From an uncultured Lachnospiraceae bacterium (GTDB taxonomy: Bacteria; Bacillota; Clostridia; Lachnospirales; Lachnospiraceae), in the NCBI GenBank assembly GCA_946615865.1, contig CAMOIJ010000008.1:1-64000 (forward strand): DNA of 64,000 nucleotides, read 5' to 3'. Of this stretch, positions 18,191-26,662 are shown piece after piece. The notes beneath the pieces were generated by a model, which ran no database searches, was not told the DNA's origin, and saw only the letters and a list, made by a program, of their open reading frames with translations. A program made the position numbers and the translations under genes. Numbering within the stretch: position 1 is the stretch's first letter; each line of letters starts with the position of its first letter.

Positions 18191-20002
18191 ATGAGCATAT
18201 TTGACTTCCTGACACTCTTTGGCGGTCTCGCTATGTTCCTTTACGGAATGCGGCTTATGGGAGACGGCCTCAAAGAGAGCTCCTCCGGAACCCTCAAGAA
18301 GGCAATGGAGTCGGTTACCAACAACCAGTTCAAGGCTTTTCTTCTGGGTTTGGGCATTACGGCGATCATTCAGTCGTCTACGGCTACGATCGTCATCACA
18401 TCAGGTCTGGTCGGAGCGGGTCTTCTCACTCTTCACCAGTCCATCGGTATCATTATCGGCGCTAACGTCGGTACTACCGTTACGGGCCAGATCATCAGAC
18501 TTCTGGATCTGGACACAGGAGGCGGAGCCACCTCCTGGCTGCAGCTTTTCAAACCGTCATCTTTGGCGCCCATCGCGCTGATCATCGGCATTATCATTAT
18601 CATGGGAGGCCGGCTCAAGAGTTCGCGGCAGATCGGAAATATCGCGATCGGCTTCGGTATTTTGTTCTCGGGCCTTATGAACATGACCGCCGCTGTCAAT
18701 GTTTTGACAGAGTCAGGCATGGTGGAAGGGCTGTTTACCGGCCTTGGCAACAACCCGGTCCTCGGCTATCTGACAGGAGCGGCCGTCGCGTTTGTGCTGC
18801 AGAGTTCATCGGCTACGATCGGTATTCTGCAGGCCTTCTCCGCATCGGGCATGATGACATTTAAAGCTGTGTATCCGGTCATCGTCGGCGTCTATCTCGG
18901 CGACAGTGTGACCACGGGTATTGTCTGCTTCATCGGCGCGAGCGCGGAGCAGAAGAGAGTAGGTATCGTCAATATTCTCTTCAATATCGGCAAGATGGCG
19001 CTGATCCTGATCGGCGTTGCGATCCTGCATCAGCTCGGTTTCCTGGACGGAATCTGGGACAAAATAGTGAATTCCGGTATAATCGCGAACACCAACACGG
19101 TTTTCAACCTGGCAGCAAGTATCCTGCTGTTCCCGGTAGTCGGGTTGTTTGAGAGGACCGGAGTCCGCCTTGTGCCCGACGACAAGGAAAAGCCGAACAA
19201 ATACCAGGACAAGCTGGACGCACTCAACCCCATGTTCTTCGATACGCCGGCTCTGGCGCTGCGAAGCTGCTACGATATCCTGCTTACTTTATGCCGTTCT
19301 TCCAGGGCCAATATTGAAAAGTCTTTCGGGCTTTTAGAAAATTATGACGAAAAAGTCTATGAGGAGATCGTGGAAGAAGAGGCGAATCTTGACCTGCTAA
19401 CAGACCGCGTCAGCCGCTATATTGTGGAATATCTTCCGCATATTCGGGACGCGCAGAACGCGGCGATCCTCGACCAGTACTACAAGGTTGTGACAGATTT
19501 CGAGCGCCTTGGCGACCACGCGGTGAATATTGCCGACAATGCCGGCAGTATGCACAGACTGCAGAAAAAGTTCACGAAGACCGCAATCAGCGAGCTGGAG
19601 ATCCTCGAGGACCTTCTAAGGGAGATCCTTGACAATGTGGACCTTGCGTTCGGAAAGAGGGACGTGGACGCGGCGTTCAGGATCGAACCGCTGCAGCAGG
19701 TTGCCACCGACATGGTCAGTAAACTCAAGAGACACCATCTTGACAGAATGAGTAAAGGCGAGTGCGATATTTTCACAGACGCCAACTTCGAGAACCTGAT
19801 GTCGGATATGCAGAGAATTGCTGACGTCAGCACCAACATCGGCGAGGCGACGCTGGTCCGCGTCAACCCTGAACTTGCCGAAAATGAGCATGATTACTTC
19901 GCAGCGCTGCGTTCGGGTCAGAACAAGGAATACAACGAACAGTTCAACAGCGCGTACGAGAAATATAAGGACCGTTTCAGAAAAGTGGCGGAGAACGGTT
20001 GA
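18191..20002 (+). CDS. Na/Pi cotransporter family protein with PhoU-like tail
   Basis: A 603-residue protein with two Na/Pi cotransporter repeats, marked by LGLGITAIIQSSTATIVITS and FVLQSSSATIGILQAFSASG (the QSSSA signature), over about residues 1-310. A soluble PhoU-like helical domain (about 340-590) follows, with FERLGDHAVNIAD. Relatives move phosphate with sodium, and the PhoU part is thought to sense or gate. Next to an Mrp-type operon it could use the sodium gradient, though that is inference. It has its own gap of 58 bases after the antiporter operon and a weak ribosome binding site. Confidence 0.92.
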   Translation: MSIFDFLTLFGGLAMFLYGMRLMGDGLKESSSGTLKKAMESVTNNQFKAFLLGLGITAIIQSSTATIVITSGLVGAGLLTLHQSIGIIIGANVGTTVTGQIIRLLDLDTGGGATSWLQLFKPSSLAPIALIIGIIIIMGGRLKSSRQIGNIAIGFGILFSGLMNMTAAVNVLTESGMVEGLFTGLGNNPVLGYLTGAAVAFVLQSSSATIGILQAFSASGMMTFKAVYPVIVGVYLGDSVTTGIVCFIGASAEQKRVGIVNILFNIGKMALILIGVAILHQLGFLDGIWDKIVNSGIIANTNTVFNLAASILLFPVVGLFERTGVRLVPDDKEKPNKYQDKLDALNPMFFDTPALALRSCYDILLTLCRSSRANIEKSFGLLENYDEKVYEEIVEEEANLDLLTDRVSRYIVEYLPHIRDAQNAAILDQYYKVVTDFERLGDHAVNIADNAGSMHRLQKKFTKTAISELEILEDLLREILDNVDLAFGKRDVDAAFRIEPLQQVATDMVSKLKRHHLDRMSKGECDIFTDANFENLMSDMQRIADVSTNIGEATLVRVNPELAENEHDYFAALRSGQNKEYNEQFNSAYEKYKDRFRKVAENG

Positions 20003-20050
20003 CAGAACCGTTACAATTTGGTAATAACATGTGTGTAGAATAAAGGTTTT

Positions 20051-20120
20051 CGGTTACTGACGGATTTGTGGAGCACCACATGGGAACCGGAAATTGTGAA
20101 GAAGTCGACCGTCTGGGCAG
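20051..20120 (+). promoter_or_regulatory. ZTP riboswitch aptamer (pfl motif) upstream of fhs
   Basis: Stem P1 pairs CGGTT (20051-20055) with AACCG (20085-20089). Inside it a perfect P2, TGTGG/CCACA, closes an AGCA loop. The 3' conserved strand reads CCGTCTGGGCA, one base from the pfl-motif consensus CCGCCUGGGCA. ZTP/ZMP riboswitches sense a purine intermediate that builds up when 10-formyl-THF is short, and switch on folate genes such as fhs, which is the gene downstream. Identification is by eye. Confidence 0.82.
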
Positions 20121-20170
20121 TGATAGGTAGTGGAGCAGATACCGCGAGATTACCGTTACTGCCCTTTTTT
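20115..20170 (+). terminator. Terminator hairpin overlapping the ZTP aptamer
   Basis: GGGCAGT (20115-20121), which is also the 3' conserved strand of the aptamer, pairs with ACTGCCC (20158-20164), followed by six T. A second block GGTA/TACC extends the stem. Ligand-bound aptamer would hold GGGCA and block the terminator, the known ON mechanism for this class. Confidence 0.82.
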
Positions 20171-20171
20171 G

Positions 20172-20330
20172 TAATTATTCAGCACCCCGGGAAAAAGCTC
20201 GGAAACTGACCGGGGAGCTCGTTCACCGGTCAGTTTCCGAGCTTTTTCCCGGGGCGGACAAGGCGCGCAGCGCCTCTGGACGCCTACAGTCCCGAATGCG
20301 AAGCATTCGGGACGAGATGCTGAATAATTA
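20172..20330. repeat. MITE-like element with three internal hairpins
   Basis: Perfect 13-bp terminal inverted repeats, TAATTATTCAGCA and TGCTGAATAATTA, enclose 133 bp. Inside are a perfect 29-bp stem with a 12-base loop (20185-20213 with 20226-20254), a 6-bp stem AGGCGC/GCGCCT (20261-20275) and a perfect 11-bp stem GTCCCGAATGC/GCATTCGGGAC (20289-20313). No ORF is needed to explain it. It lies between the ZTP terminator and the fhs ribosome binding site, so it would be transcribed in the fhs leader. Confidence 0.75.
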
Positions 20331-20362
20331 TGCAGTGTATTAACAAAAAACAGGAGGAAAGA

Positions 20363-22048
20363 ATGGGATACAAGAGTGATATCGAAATTGCGCAGGAATG
20401 TCAGATGCTTCCGATCACCGAGATCGCGGCAAAGGCAGGCATCAGTGACGAATATCTGGAACAGTACGGCAAATATAAAGCTAAGATCGACTATAAGCTT
20501 TTGAAGGATTCCGACAGGAAAGACGGCAAACTGATCCTTGTTACAGCGATGAACCCTACGCCCGCAGGAGAAGGAAAGACAACAACAACCATCGGTCTGG
20601 CTGATGGTCTTCAGAAGCTCGGCAAGAAGGTTATGGTAGCACTGCGCGAGCCCTCCCTCGGACCGGTTTTCGGCGTCAAGGGCGGCGCTGCAGGCGGCGG
20701 ATACGCTCAGGTCGTTCCCATGGAGGACATCAACCTTCACTTCACAGGTGATTTCCACGCGATCGGTGCCGCGAACAACCTGTTGGCAGCAATGATCGAC
20801 AACCACATCTATCAGGGAAATGAGCTGAATATCGATCCCCGCAAGATCACATGGAAGAGATGCGTGGACATGAACGACCGTCAGCTTCGCTTCGTAGTGG
20901 ACGGTCTTGGCGGAAGAGTCAACGGAACGCCCCGCGAGGACGGCTATGACATCACAGTTGCCTCCGAGATCATGGCAGTCCTTTGCCTTGCCAGCGACAT
21001 CAACGACCTCAAGGAGAGACTCTCCAGGATCATCGTCGGCTATACATACGGAAAAGTCAGCGAGCAGAAGCCCGTCACAGCAGGCGACCTGCACGCTCAG
21101 GGCGCTATGGCAGCTCTTCTCAAGGACGCCCTCAAGCCCAATCTGGTACAGACGCTTGAACACGTGCCCGCGATCGTACACGGCGGTCCTTTCGCCAACA
21201 TCGCTCACGGATGCAACTCTGTAACTGCTACAAAGATGGCTATGAAGCTTGCGGATTACGCTGTCACAGAAGCAGGATTCGGCGCTGACCTCGGCGCGGA
21301 GAAGTTCCTGGATATCAAGTGCCGTATGGCCGGTCTTCGTCCCAACGCGGTGGTCATTGTTTCCACTGTCAGAAGCCTTAAGTACAACGGCGGCGTTGCT
21401 AAGGCAGACCTGGGTGCTGAGAACCTTGAAGCTCTCGAGAAAGGTCTTCCCAACCTTCTCAAGCACGTCAGCAACATCCGCGACGTATACGGCCTTCCCT
21501 GCGTAGTTGCCATCAATGAGTTCCCTACTGACACCGCTGCGGAAGTCAAACTTGTGGAAGACAAGTGCAAAGAACTCGGTGTGAACGTTGTCCTCTCCCA
21601 GGTATGGGCCAAGGGCGGCGAAGGCGGCAAGGCCCTCGCCGAGGAGATCATCCGCCTCGTGGAGCAGCCCTCCGATTTCCGCTACTCCTATGAGCTGGAA
21701 GGAACCATCGAGGAGAAACTGACCAAGATCGCGACCAGGATCTACGGAGCGCGCGGTGTTGTGATGACTGCCGACGCGGCCAAGCAGGCGAAGCAGCTCG
21801 AGGCAATGGGATTCGGCAACTGCCCGATCTGCGTTGCCAAGACACAGTACAGCCTGACCGACGATCCGAAGAAGCTGGGCGCGCCCAAGGACTTCGATAT
21901 CACGGTCCGCGGAGTCAAAATATCGGCTGGCGCAGGCTTTGTCGTAGCGCTCACCGGCGATATCATGACCATGCCCGGCCTTCCCAAGGTACCTGCTGCG
22001 GTCAAGATTGACGTAGATGAAAACGGAAAAATTACAGGTTTGTTCTGA
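20363..22048 (+). CDS. fhs: Formate-tetrahydrofolate ligase
   Basis: A 561-residue enzyme that makes 10-formyl-THF from formate, THF and ATP, feeding purine synthesis and one-carbon metabolism (or the Wood-Ljungdahl methyl branch in acetogens). The ATP loop [18 protein letters not shown] is present, as are [20 protein letters not shown] and [13 protein letters not shown], which are near-invariant in Fhs. Length matches the family. The tracked start at 20330 is wrong; AGGAGG lies eight bases before the ATG at 20363. It is controlled by the ZTP riboswitch upstream and stands alone before a terminator. Confidence 0.97.
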   Translation: MGYKSDIEIAQECQMLPITEIAAKAGISDEYLEQYGKYKAKIDYKLLKDSDRKDGKLILVTAMNPTPAGEGKTTTTIGLADGLQKLGKKVMVALREPSLGPVFGVKGGAAGGGYAQVVPMEDINLHFTGDFHAIGAANNLLAAMIDNHIYQGNELNIDPRKITWKRCVDMNDRQLRFVVDGLGGRVNGTPREDGYDITVASEIMAVLCLASDINDLKERLSRIIVGYTYGKVSEQKPVTAGDLHAQGAMAALLKDALKPNLVQTLEHVPAIVHGGPFANIAHGCNSVTATKMAMKLADYAVTEAGFGADLGAEKFLDIKCRMAGLRPNAVVIVSTVRSLKYNGGVAKADLGAENLEALEKGLPNLLKHVSNIRDVYGLPCVVAINEFPTDTAAEVKLVEDKCKELGVNVVLSQVWAKGGEGGKALAEEIIRLVEQPSDFRYSYELEGTIEEKLTKIATRIYGARGVVMTADAAKQAKQLEAMGFGNCPICVAKTQYSLTDDPKKLGAPKDFDITVRGVKISAGAGFVVALTGDIMTMPGLPKVPAAVKIDVDENGKITGLF

Positions 22049-22125
22049 CAAAAAGTCGAAAATGTCCTAATTTATGTCGTTTTTCTGCCTGTTTTTCTAA
22101 AGGGGATTCGGGTATCATAACCATT

Positions 22126-22260
22126 GTCAGCAGAGAGCTGACACATTATCAATTACCCCCCTATACATTATTAACATCCCCTAAGAGATGGAGCTCCGTT
22201 CTGAGGCTTAAGCCCGGAATGGGGCTTTGTTTCTTTCAGGGGGTGTTTTTTTATCCCCTG
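22126..22260 (+). terminator. Hairpins and probable terminator after fhs
   Basis: The 320-base gap after fhs holds a perfect hairpin GTCAGC/GCTGAC (22126-22142). The likely terminator is AAGCCC/GGGCTT (22210-22227), followed by TGTTTCTTT. A third inverted repeat, CAGGGG/CCCCTG (22237-22260), encloses a T-rich loop. No gene is visible in the gap. Confidence 0.55.
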
Positions 22261-22368
22261 AGAAGGAGATTTGTGGTATTGTAGTATATAGTCAGTAGTG
22301 CGATATTTTGACAGTAATGCAGCAGGATCGGTGCTTTGCAGGAGTGCCGGGGTTTTGGAAGGATAGAT

Positions 22369-23871
22369 ATGAAAACAGCGTATATTGGCGGTATTATACT
22401 GGACGGCACAAAGGATATGGTGCCGCAGAAGGGGAAGACAGTCATTGTGGAGAACGGCAGGATCGCGGATATTATCTCCACGGATGAGCTTGTGCCCTCA
22501 GACTGCAGGATCGTGAATCTCAGGGGCTGCTATCTGATGCCCGGATTGATCAACCTTCACGTACATCTCAACTCCGGCGGGAAGCCTTCCAAAAAGAAGA
22601 AAGAGCCGGAAGACTACGTGCGGCTTGCACAGATCGCCGCTTCCAATAAGATCGCCGGAGAGGGCGTGCGCGCGCTTATGCGGGGCTATGCCAATACTGC
22701 GCTTCACAGCGGCGTGACCACGATCAGGACTGTCGGAGGCATTTCTGATTTTGACGGGAGGCTGCGGGACGAGATCGAAAAGGGATGCAGAGCGAGACTT
22801 CAAGCCGAGAAGGAAGGGGCGAGCCGTACGAGCAGCCTGCCGGAGACGATCCGGAAGGCGAGAACGGGCATGTCCAGAATTCCTGTGGGTGCTGCGGCCC
22901 CGGAAGGGATCGGCGCGCTGCTGCGCGGAGGCACGTCCGGGGAGACTATGTCCGGTCCCAGGATTCTGACGAGCAATAAGGGAATCTCAGTGCCCGGCGG
23001 ACATATGGCCGGTTCGCTGGCTTACTCCGTTTCCACTCCGGAAGAGGCGGTCATGTGTGTGCGCAGGATCGCGGCGGAACGTCCTGACCTGATCAAGCTG
23101 ATGATCACCGGCGGGATCATGGACGCGGAGAAGGAGGGAGAGCCCGGAGTGATGAAGATGTCTCCGGAGATCATTGAGGCGGCCTGCAAGGAAGCACACA
23201 ATCGGAGGCTTCCGGTGGCGGCCCATGTGGAGAGCACGGAGGGAGTTGTCGCCGCTCTCAGGGCAGGTGTGGATACGATCGAACACGGCGCGATGCCTAC
23301 GGATGAGATGATGGAACTCTTTAAGGAGAATGGTTCCTGCCTTGTGACTACGATCTCACCGGTCATTCCCCTGGCGCTTTTTGACACAAGTATGACAAAT
23401 GCCCGGTCTATGGATCGATACAATGCGGGGATCGTACTGCGAGGCATCATTGAGTGCGCCAGAAGGGCGCTGAAGGAGGGAATTTCCGTAGGTCTGGGCA
23501 CGGATACGGGCTGCCCCTATGTCACCCACTATGATATGTGGCGCGAACTTCATTATTTTAATGTTTTCTGCGGCGTCTCAGAAGGTTTTGCGCTTTACAG
23601 CGCGACTCTCGGCAACGCGAAGATCGCCGGTATTGACGCTGAGACGGGAAGCATTGAGATTGGAAAGTCTGCTGATTTTCTTATCACAGCGGGCAATCCG
23701 CTGGAGAGTCTCCGCGCGCTGCGAAAGCCGAAGATGGTGGTCACCAGAGGTGTGGCGATCAAAGACCCTATCGTCAGAAAGAATGTGGAGATGGAGCAGT
23801 CTTTGGACAGCCTTCTCAGATACGGATATGAAGATCTGGATGTTCTGCTCAAGAAAGGAACAGGCAGATGA
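22369..23871 (+). CDS. Amidohydrolase family protein (imidazolonepropionase-like)
   Basis: About 500 residues in the metal-dependent amidohydrolase fold. Near the N-terminus is a beta-sandwich with GCYLMPGLINLHVHLNSGG, whose HVH binds the first metal. Later come PVAAHVESTEG, VDTIEHGAMP and SVGLGTDTGCP, which supply the other His and the catalytic Asp. Relatives cleave cyclic amides or dipeptides (prolidase-like); the substrate is not readable here. The tracked TTG at 22336 is less likely than the ATG at 22369 behind GGAAGGA. It overlaps the next gene by four bases. Confidence 0.85.
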   Translation: MKTAYIGGIILDGTKDMVPQKGKTVIVENGRIADIISTDELVPSDCRIVNLRGCYLMPGLINLHVHLNSGGKPSKKKKEPEDYVRLAQIAASNKIAGEGVRALMRGYANTALHSGVTTIRTVGGISDFDGRLRDEIEKGCRARLQAEKEGASRTSSLPETIRKARTGMSRIPVGAAAPEGIGALLRGGTSGETMSGPRILTSNKGISVPGGHMAGSLAYSVSTPEEAVMCVRRIAAERPDLIKLMITGGIMDAEKEGEPGVMKMSPEIIEAACKEAHNRRLPVAAHVESTEGVVAALRAGVDTIEHGAMPTDEMMELFKENGSCLVTTISPVIPLALFDTSMTNARSMDRYNAGIVLRGIIECARRALKEGISVGLGTDTGCPYVTHYDMWRELHYFNVFCGVSEGFALYSATLGNAKIAGIDAETGSIEIGKSADFLITAGNPLESLRALRKPKMVVTRGVAIKDPIVRKNVEMEQSLDSLLRYGYEDLDVLLKKGTGR

Positions 23872-24527
23872 GCGAAAGGACGGAAGGGACCCGGCGCCTT
23901 TACGGAGCCCAGGACATGGTCAGGATCTCGAGCAGTTCCTGCGCGGGCTGCGGTGCATGCTGCAGAGAGATGTCAGATACGATCGTCCTTGACCCTTACG
24001 ATGTGTGGCAGCTGGGCCTTATCACCGGGAGAACTTTTGAAGAGCTTATGGGAGCAGGTATTGACCTGCATGTGGAGGAAGGAGTGATCCTTCCTCACCT
24101 TATGATGAGAGAAGAAACAGGCGGCTGCTTCTTTTTGGGAGATGACGGGAGATGTACGATACACGCGTATCGTCCGGGCATCTGCAGGCTGTTCCCGCTC
24201 GGAAGGCATTATGACAAAGAAAAGACCTCCTACTTCATCGTCCCCGAGGGGTGCGTGAAGGGAGGCCTGTCTAAAGTCAGGATCGACAAATGGCTTGGGA
24301 TTCCCGATCTGCCCGCCTATGAGGACTACAAAGCCCGCTGGCACTCTTTGATCAGAACACTGTCGGCCAGAGTTGCCGCGGAAAAGTCCGATGAGACGCG
24401 CAGAAATATCAATCTGTATTTTCTTCGGCTGTTTTTTATGCTGCCCTACGGGAAGGCCCTGTCCGCTGACACTTTCTATGAGGAAGCGGGGGACAGAATG
24501 AAAAAATTCGCAGACGCTGTCCTGTGA
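23868..24527 (+). CDS. YkgJ-type cysteine-cluster protein
   Basis: A 219-residue protein of the zinc/iron-chelating YkgJ family, with SSCAGCGACCREM near the N-terminus and GGCFFLGDDGRCTIHAYRPG, then ICRLFPLG. Together these eight or so Cys residues probably hold a metal or Fe-S cluster; the biochemical role of the family is poorly defined. It starts at an ATGA overlap with the amidohydrolase stop, so the two are cotranscribed. The C-terminal third is helical and not conserved in ways I recognise. Confidence 0.85.
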   Translation: MSERTEGTRRLYGAQDMVRISSSSCAGCGACCREMSDTIVLDPYDVWQLGLITGRTFEELMGAGIDLHVEEGVILPHLMMREETGGCFFLGDDGRCTIHAYRPGICRLFPLGRHYDKEKTSYFIVPEGCVKGGLSKVRIDKWLGIPDLPAYEDYKARWHSLIRTLSARVAAEKSDETRRNINLYFLRLFFMLPYGKALSADTFYEEAGDRMKKFADAVL

Positions 24528-24529
24528 GG

Positions 24530-25714
24530 TCAGCGTCTGTCCACATATTCCGCATTCATTATCGGCATGCTCATGGAGGAGCCGTCCATCATTCGGGCGC
24601 TTACTTCCTTGTACATGCCGTATACTTTGCACGGGACTCCTTCCGGCGGAAGTTGTCCGTGCAGAGTCTTGGTATATGTGGCGCACAGCATGCCGGTGGT
24701 CAGTCCGAGGAAATCACCGCTCATTTCAATGAAAACCTCAGTGCTACCGTTCGTGCCGGGGCGGATCTCCACGATGGTTCCCTCCACAGCGACATTGGTG
24801 CCTGTATACTTGCCAGGGTTGCGGTAAAGAGAAGAGTAACTTGCGGATATGCAGCCGGCCTTGAATTCCTCGGGAGTAGGCGTAGTGCAGGTAACCTCCA
24901 GCGTACATACGCTGTCCTCGTAATGGATTTCCAAAATATAGCGCTGTTTCGGCTCCAGTGTCACGGACTCCGCCAGCGTCCATTTATCCACTTGTTCAGA
25001 AGTGCGGTCCGCGTATTTGGCAGTTACTGTCAGATCCTTGCAGCCGGTGGCGATCACAGTACCCTCCTCTGTGCTCCCCTTATAGGAAGCTGTCAGACGC
25101 ATGATTTCCCGGGTGGTGCACTGGATGGAAAGTGTACAGGAGAATCCCTCATATTCAATATTGACGGTAGTGATCTTCTCCTTCTCCAGTACTGAGGGGT
25201 TGGCGACACGCCATCCGCTCTCCACGGGGGTCTTGCTGCCGTCCCGGATCGCATAGACATGAATGCCCGGATTGGTATCCGAGATCTGTGTGCCGGCGGT
25301 GGTCTCGCCGTCGTACTCCGCGGTAATCGACTGGATCAGGCCTGTGGTGCATTGGACCTCACATTGAGTGCTGGCTTTCTCATAAGTGATCGTGACAACG
25401 CTGATCTCCGCGTCCTTGAGCGTTTGGGGCTCCGCAATGGTCCACCCTGTGACTTCTTCACTGTGATCATCCTTGAAATAGGCAGTCACTATAAACCCTT
25501 TGTTATTGTCGTCAAGAACAACACCGGCCTTGGTGTCTCCGGTGTACTTCGCGGTGATATGGTCAACGATCTTCCTCTTAGGTTTTGCCCCGATGACGAT
25601 GGCTGTAATAACTGCGGCTGCCAGCAGTATCGCCGCGGCAATCAGAATACACTTGCGGTGCTCTTCCAAAAAGGTATTATTGCCCGTACCGCCGGGCTTC
25701 GTGCCTTTGTTCAT
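24530..25714 (-). CDS. Membrane-anchored protein with three Ig-like repeats and an OB-like tail
   Basis: 394 residues, transcribed convergently to the previous gene with only two bases between stops. A short cytoplasmic N-terminus precedes a membrane helix (about 23-45). Three diverged repeats of about 75 residues follow, each starting with an ITAxYxGxTxAG-like strand and ending in a CxxxCTT motif (QCEVQCTT, CTLSIQCTT, CTLEVTCTT). The last 100 residues, with NPGKYTGTNVAVEGTI, look like a tRNA_anti-like OB fold. The paired Cys at the end of each repeat could form disulfides outside the cell. No function is assigned. Confidence 0.7.
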   Translation of the reverse strand: MNKGTKPGGTGNNTFLEEHRKCILIAAAILLAAAVITAIVIGAKPKRKIVDHITAKYTGDTKAGVVLDDNNKGFIVTAYFKDDHSEEVTGWTIAEPQTLKDAEISVVTITYEKASTQCEVQCTTGLIQSITAEYDGETTAGTQISDTNPGIHVYAIRDGSKTPVESGWRVANPSVLEKEKITTVNIEYEGFSCTLSIQCTTREIMRLTASYKGSTEEGTVIATGCKDLTVTAKYADRTSEQVDKWTLAESVTLEPKQRYILEIHYEDSVCTLEVTCTTPTPEEFKAGCISASYSSLYRNPGKYTGTNVAVEGTIVEIRPGTNGSTEVFIEMSGDFLGLTTGMLCATYTKTLHGQLPPEGVPCKVYGMYKEVSARMMDGSSMSMPIMNAEYVDRR

Positions 25715-25845
25715 CTGTCCACCTCGCTTGTCATTTCTGTGTGGATGTCTTCAATTTCATTTCTAAAAACGGCAAAACATAGACCGCCTTACGTTCGCGC
25801 AAACCCGATATTTTTCCTTATAATAATATTATATCGGCTAAATGC

Positions 25846-25908
25846 TTGACAGAAAAGCAGAACAGGGATAACATATAAACAAACATATGAATAAATGTTC
25901 AAATGTTT
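25846..25908 (+). promoter_or_regulatory. Promoter and ArsR/SmtB-type operator of the metal-resistance operon
   Basis: TTGACA at 25846-25851 is followed after 17 bases by TAACAT as the -10. Directly downstream is an 11-6-11 inverted repeat, AAACATATGAA and TTCAAATGTTT (25881-25891, 25898-25908), with one mismatch. This matches the imperfect palindromes bound by SmtB/CadC-type repressors, and the first gene encodes such a repressor. A repressor bound here would cover the transcription start. Confidence 0.75.
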
Positions 25909-25952
25909 GGAGTTTCACATAGTTGAAGAATTATAAGACCGGAAAGCAGGAT

Positions 25953-26330
25953 ATGGGGAAAATGAGAATTTATGCCGCGGCGGAAGCGCCGTGCTGTGAC
26001 GAGAAGGAAGTGCATGAGGACAGGGTGCGTTTTGTCCATGAGAACATGCCTTCAGAAGATGACTTATATGATCTGGCGGAACTGTTCAAGGCCTTTGGTG
26101 ATTCTACCAGAATACGTATATTGTTCGCGCTTTTCGAGGCGGATATCTGCGTATGTGATCTGGCGGAGTCGCTTAACATGACCCAGTCAGCAATCTCGCA
26201 TCAGCTGCGTCTGCTCAAACAGGCGGGGCTCGTGAACGGACGTCGGGAAGGCAAGCAGATCATCTATTACCTGGCGGATGAACACGTAAGGACTATCATC
26301 TCGATGGGATTGGAACACATCAACGAATGA
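25953..26330 (+). CDS. ArsR/SmtB-family metal-responsive repressor
   Basis: About 125 residues of winged helix, with LFKAFGDSTRIRILFALFEADICVCDLAESLNMTQSAISHQLRLL. The Cys pair in ICVCDL sits where the alpha-3 metal site of ArsR/CadC proteins is found, so soft metals (Cd, Pb, Zn, As) are plausible ligands. The tracked TTG at 25923 is unlikely; ATG at 25953 or 25962 fit better. It heads an operon with an HMA protein and a P1B ATPase, behind a matching operator. It probably de-represses efflux when metal is bound. Confidence 0.9.
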   Translation: MGKMRIYAAAEAPCCDEKEVHEDRVRFVHENMPSEDDLYDLAELFKAFGDSTRIRILFALFEADICVCDLAESLNMTQSAISHQLRLLKQAGLVNGRREGKQIIYYLADEHVRTIISMGLEHINE

Positions 26331-26406
26331 AAATCTTGCGTTTATAATGAGGAGCGCATGATCGGGAGCTGCGCCGGAGGCGCATCTGCAAAAAAGGAGA
26401 CAATCT

Positions 26407-26625
26407 ATGAAAAAGACTTACAAGATCGATGTGGACTGCGCAAACTGCGCGAACAAGATGGAGCAGGCAGCGAAGAAGACAGAGGGTGTCAAGGACGCGA
26501 CAGTCAACTTCATGGCGCTGAAGATGAAAGTGGAGTTCGAGGACGGCGCAGAGCCGGCAGCAGTTATGCAGGAAGTTCGAAAGAACTGCAAGATCGTCGA
26601 AGATGACTGCGAGATCTTCCTGTAA
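26407..26625 (+). CDS. Free-standing heavy-metal-associated (HMA) domain protein
   Basis: 72 residues forming one ferredoxin-like HMA domain, with the metal site in VDCANCANKMEQA (CxxC) at about residue 11-14. In most relatives this domain is fused to the N-terminus of the P-type ATPase; here the ATPase encoded next lacks it, so this small protein is probably the metal donor or sensor for that pump. AAAAAGGAG precedes the ATG. The C-terminal DDCEIFL adds a third Cys. Confidence 0.92.
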   Translation: MKKTYKIDVDCANCANKMEQAAKKTEGVKDATVNFMALKMKVEFEDGAEPAAVMQEVRKNCKIVEDDCEIFL

Positions 26626-26662
26626 AGAGACGTGACGGAGGCTCCGCAAGGAGATTATAAAA

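Noticed and set aside
20156-20330. Coding start of fhs at 20330
   Set aside because: The ATG lies in the terminal repeat of the MITE-like element and lacks a ribosome binding site; AGGAGG is placed for the ATG at 20363.
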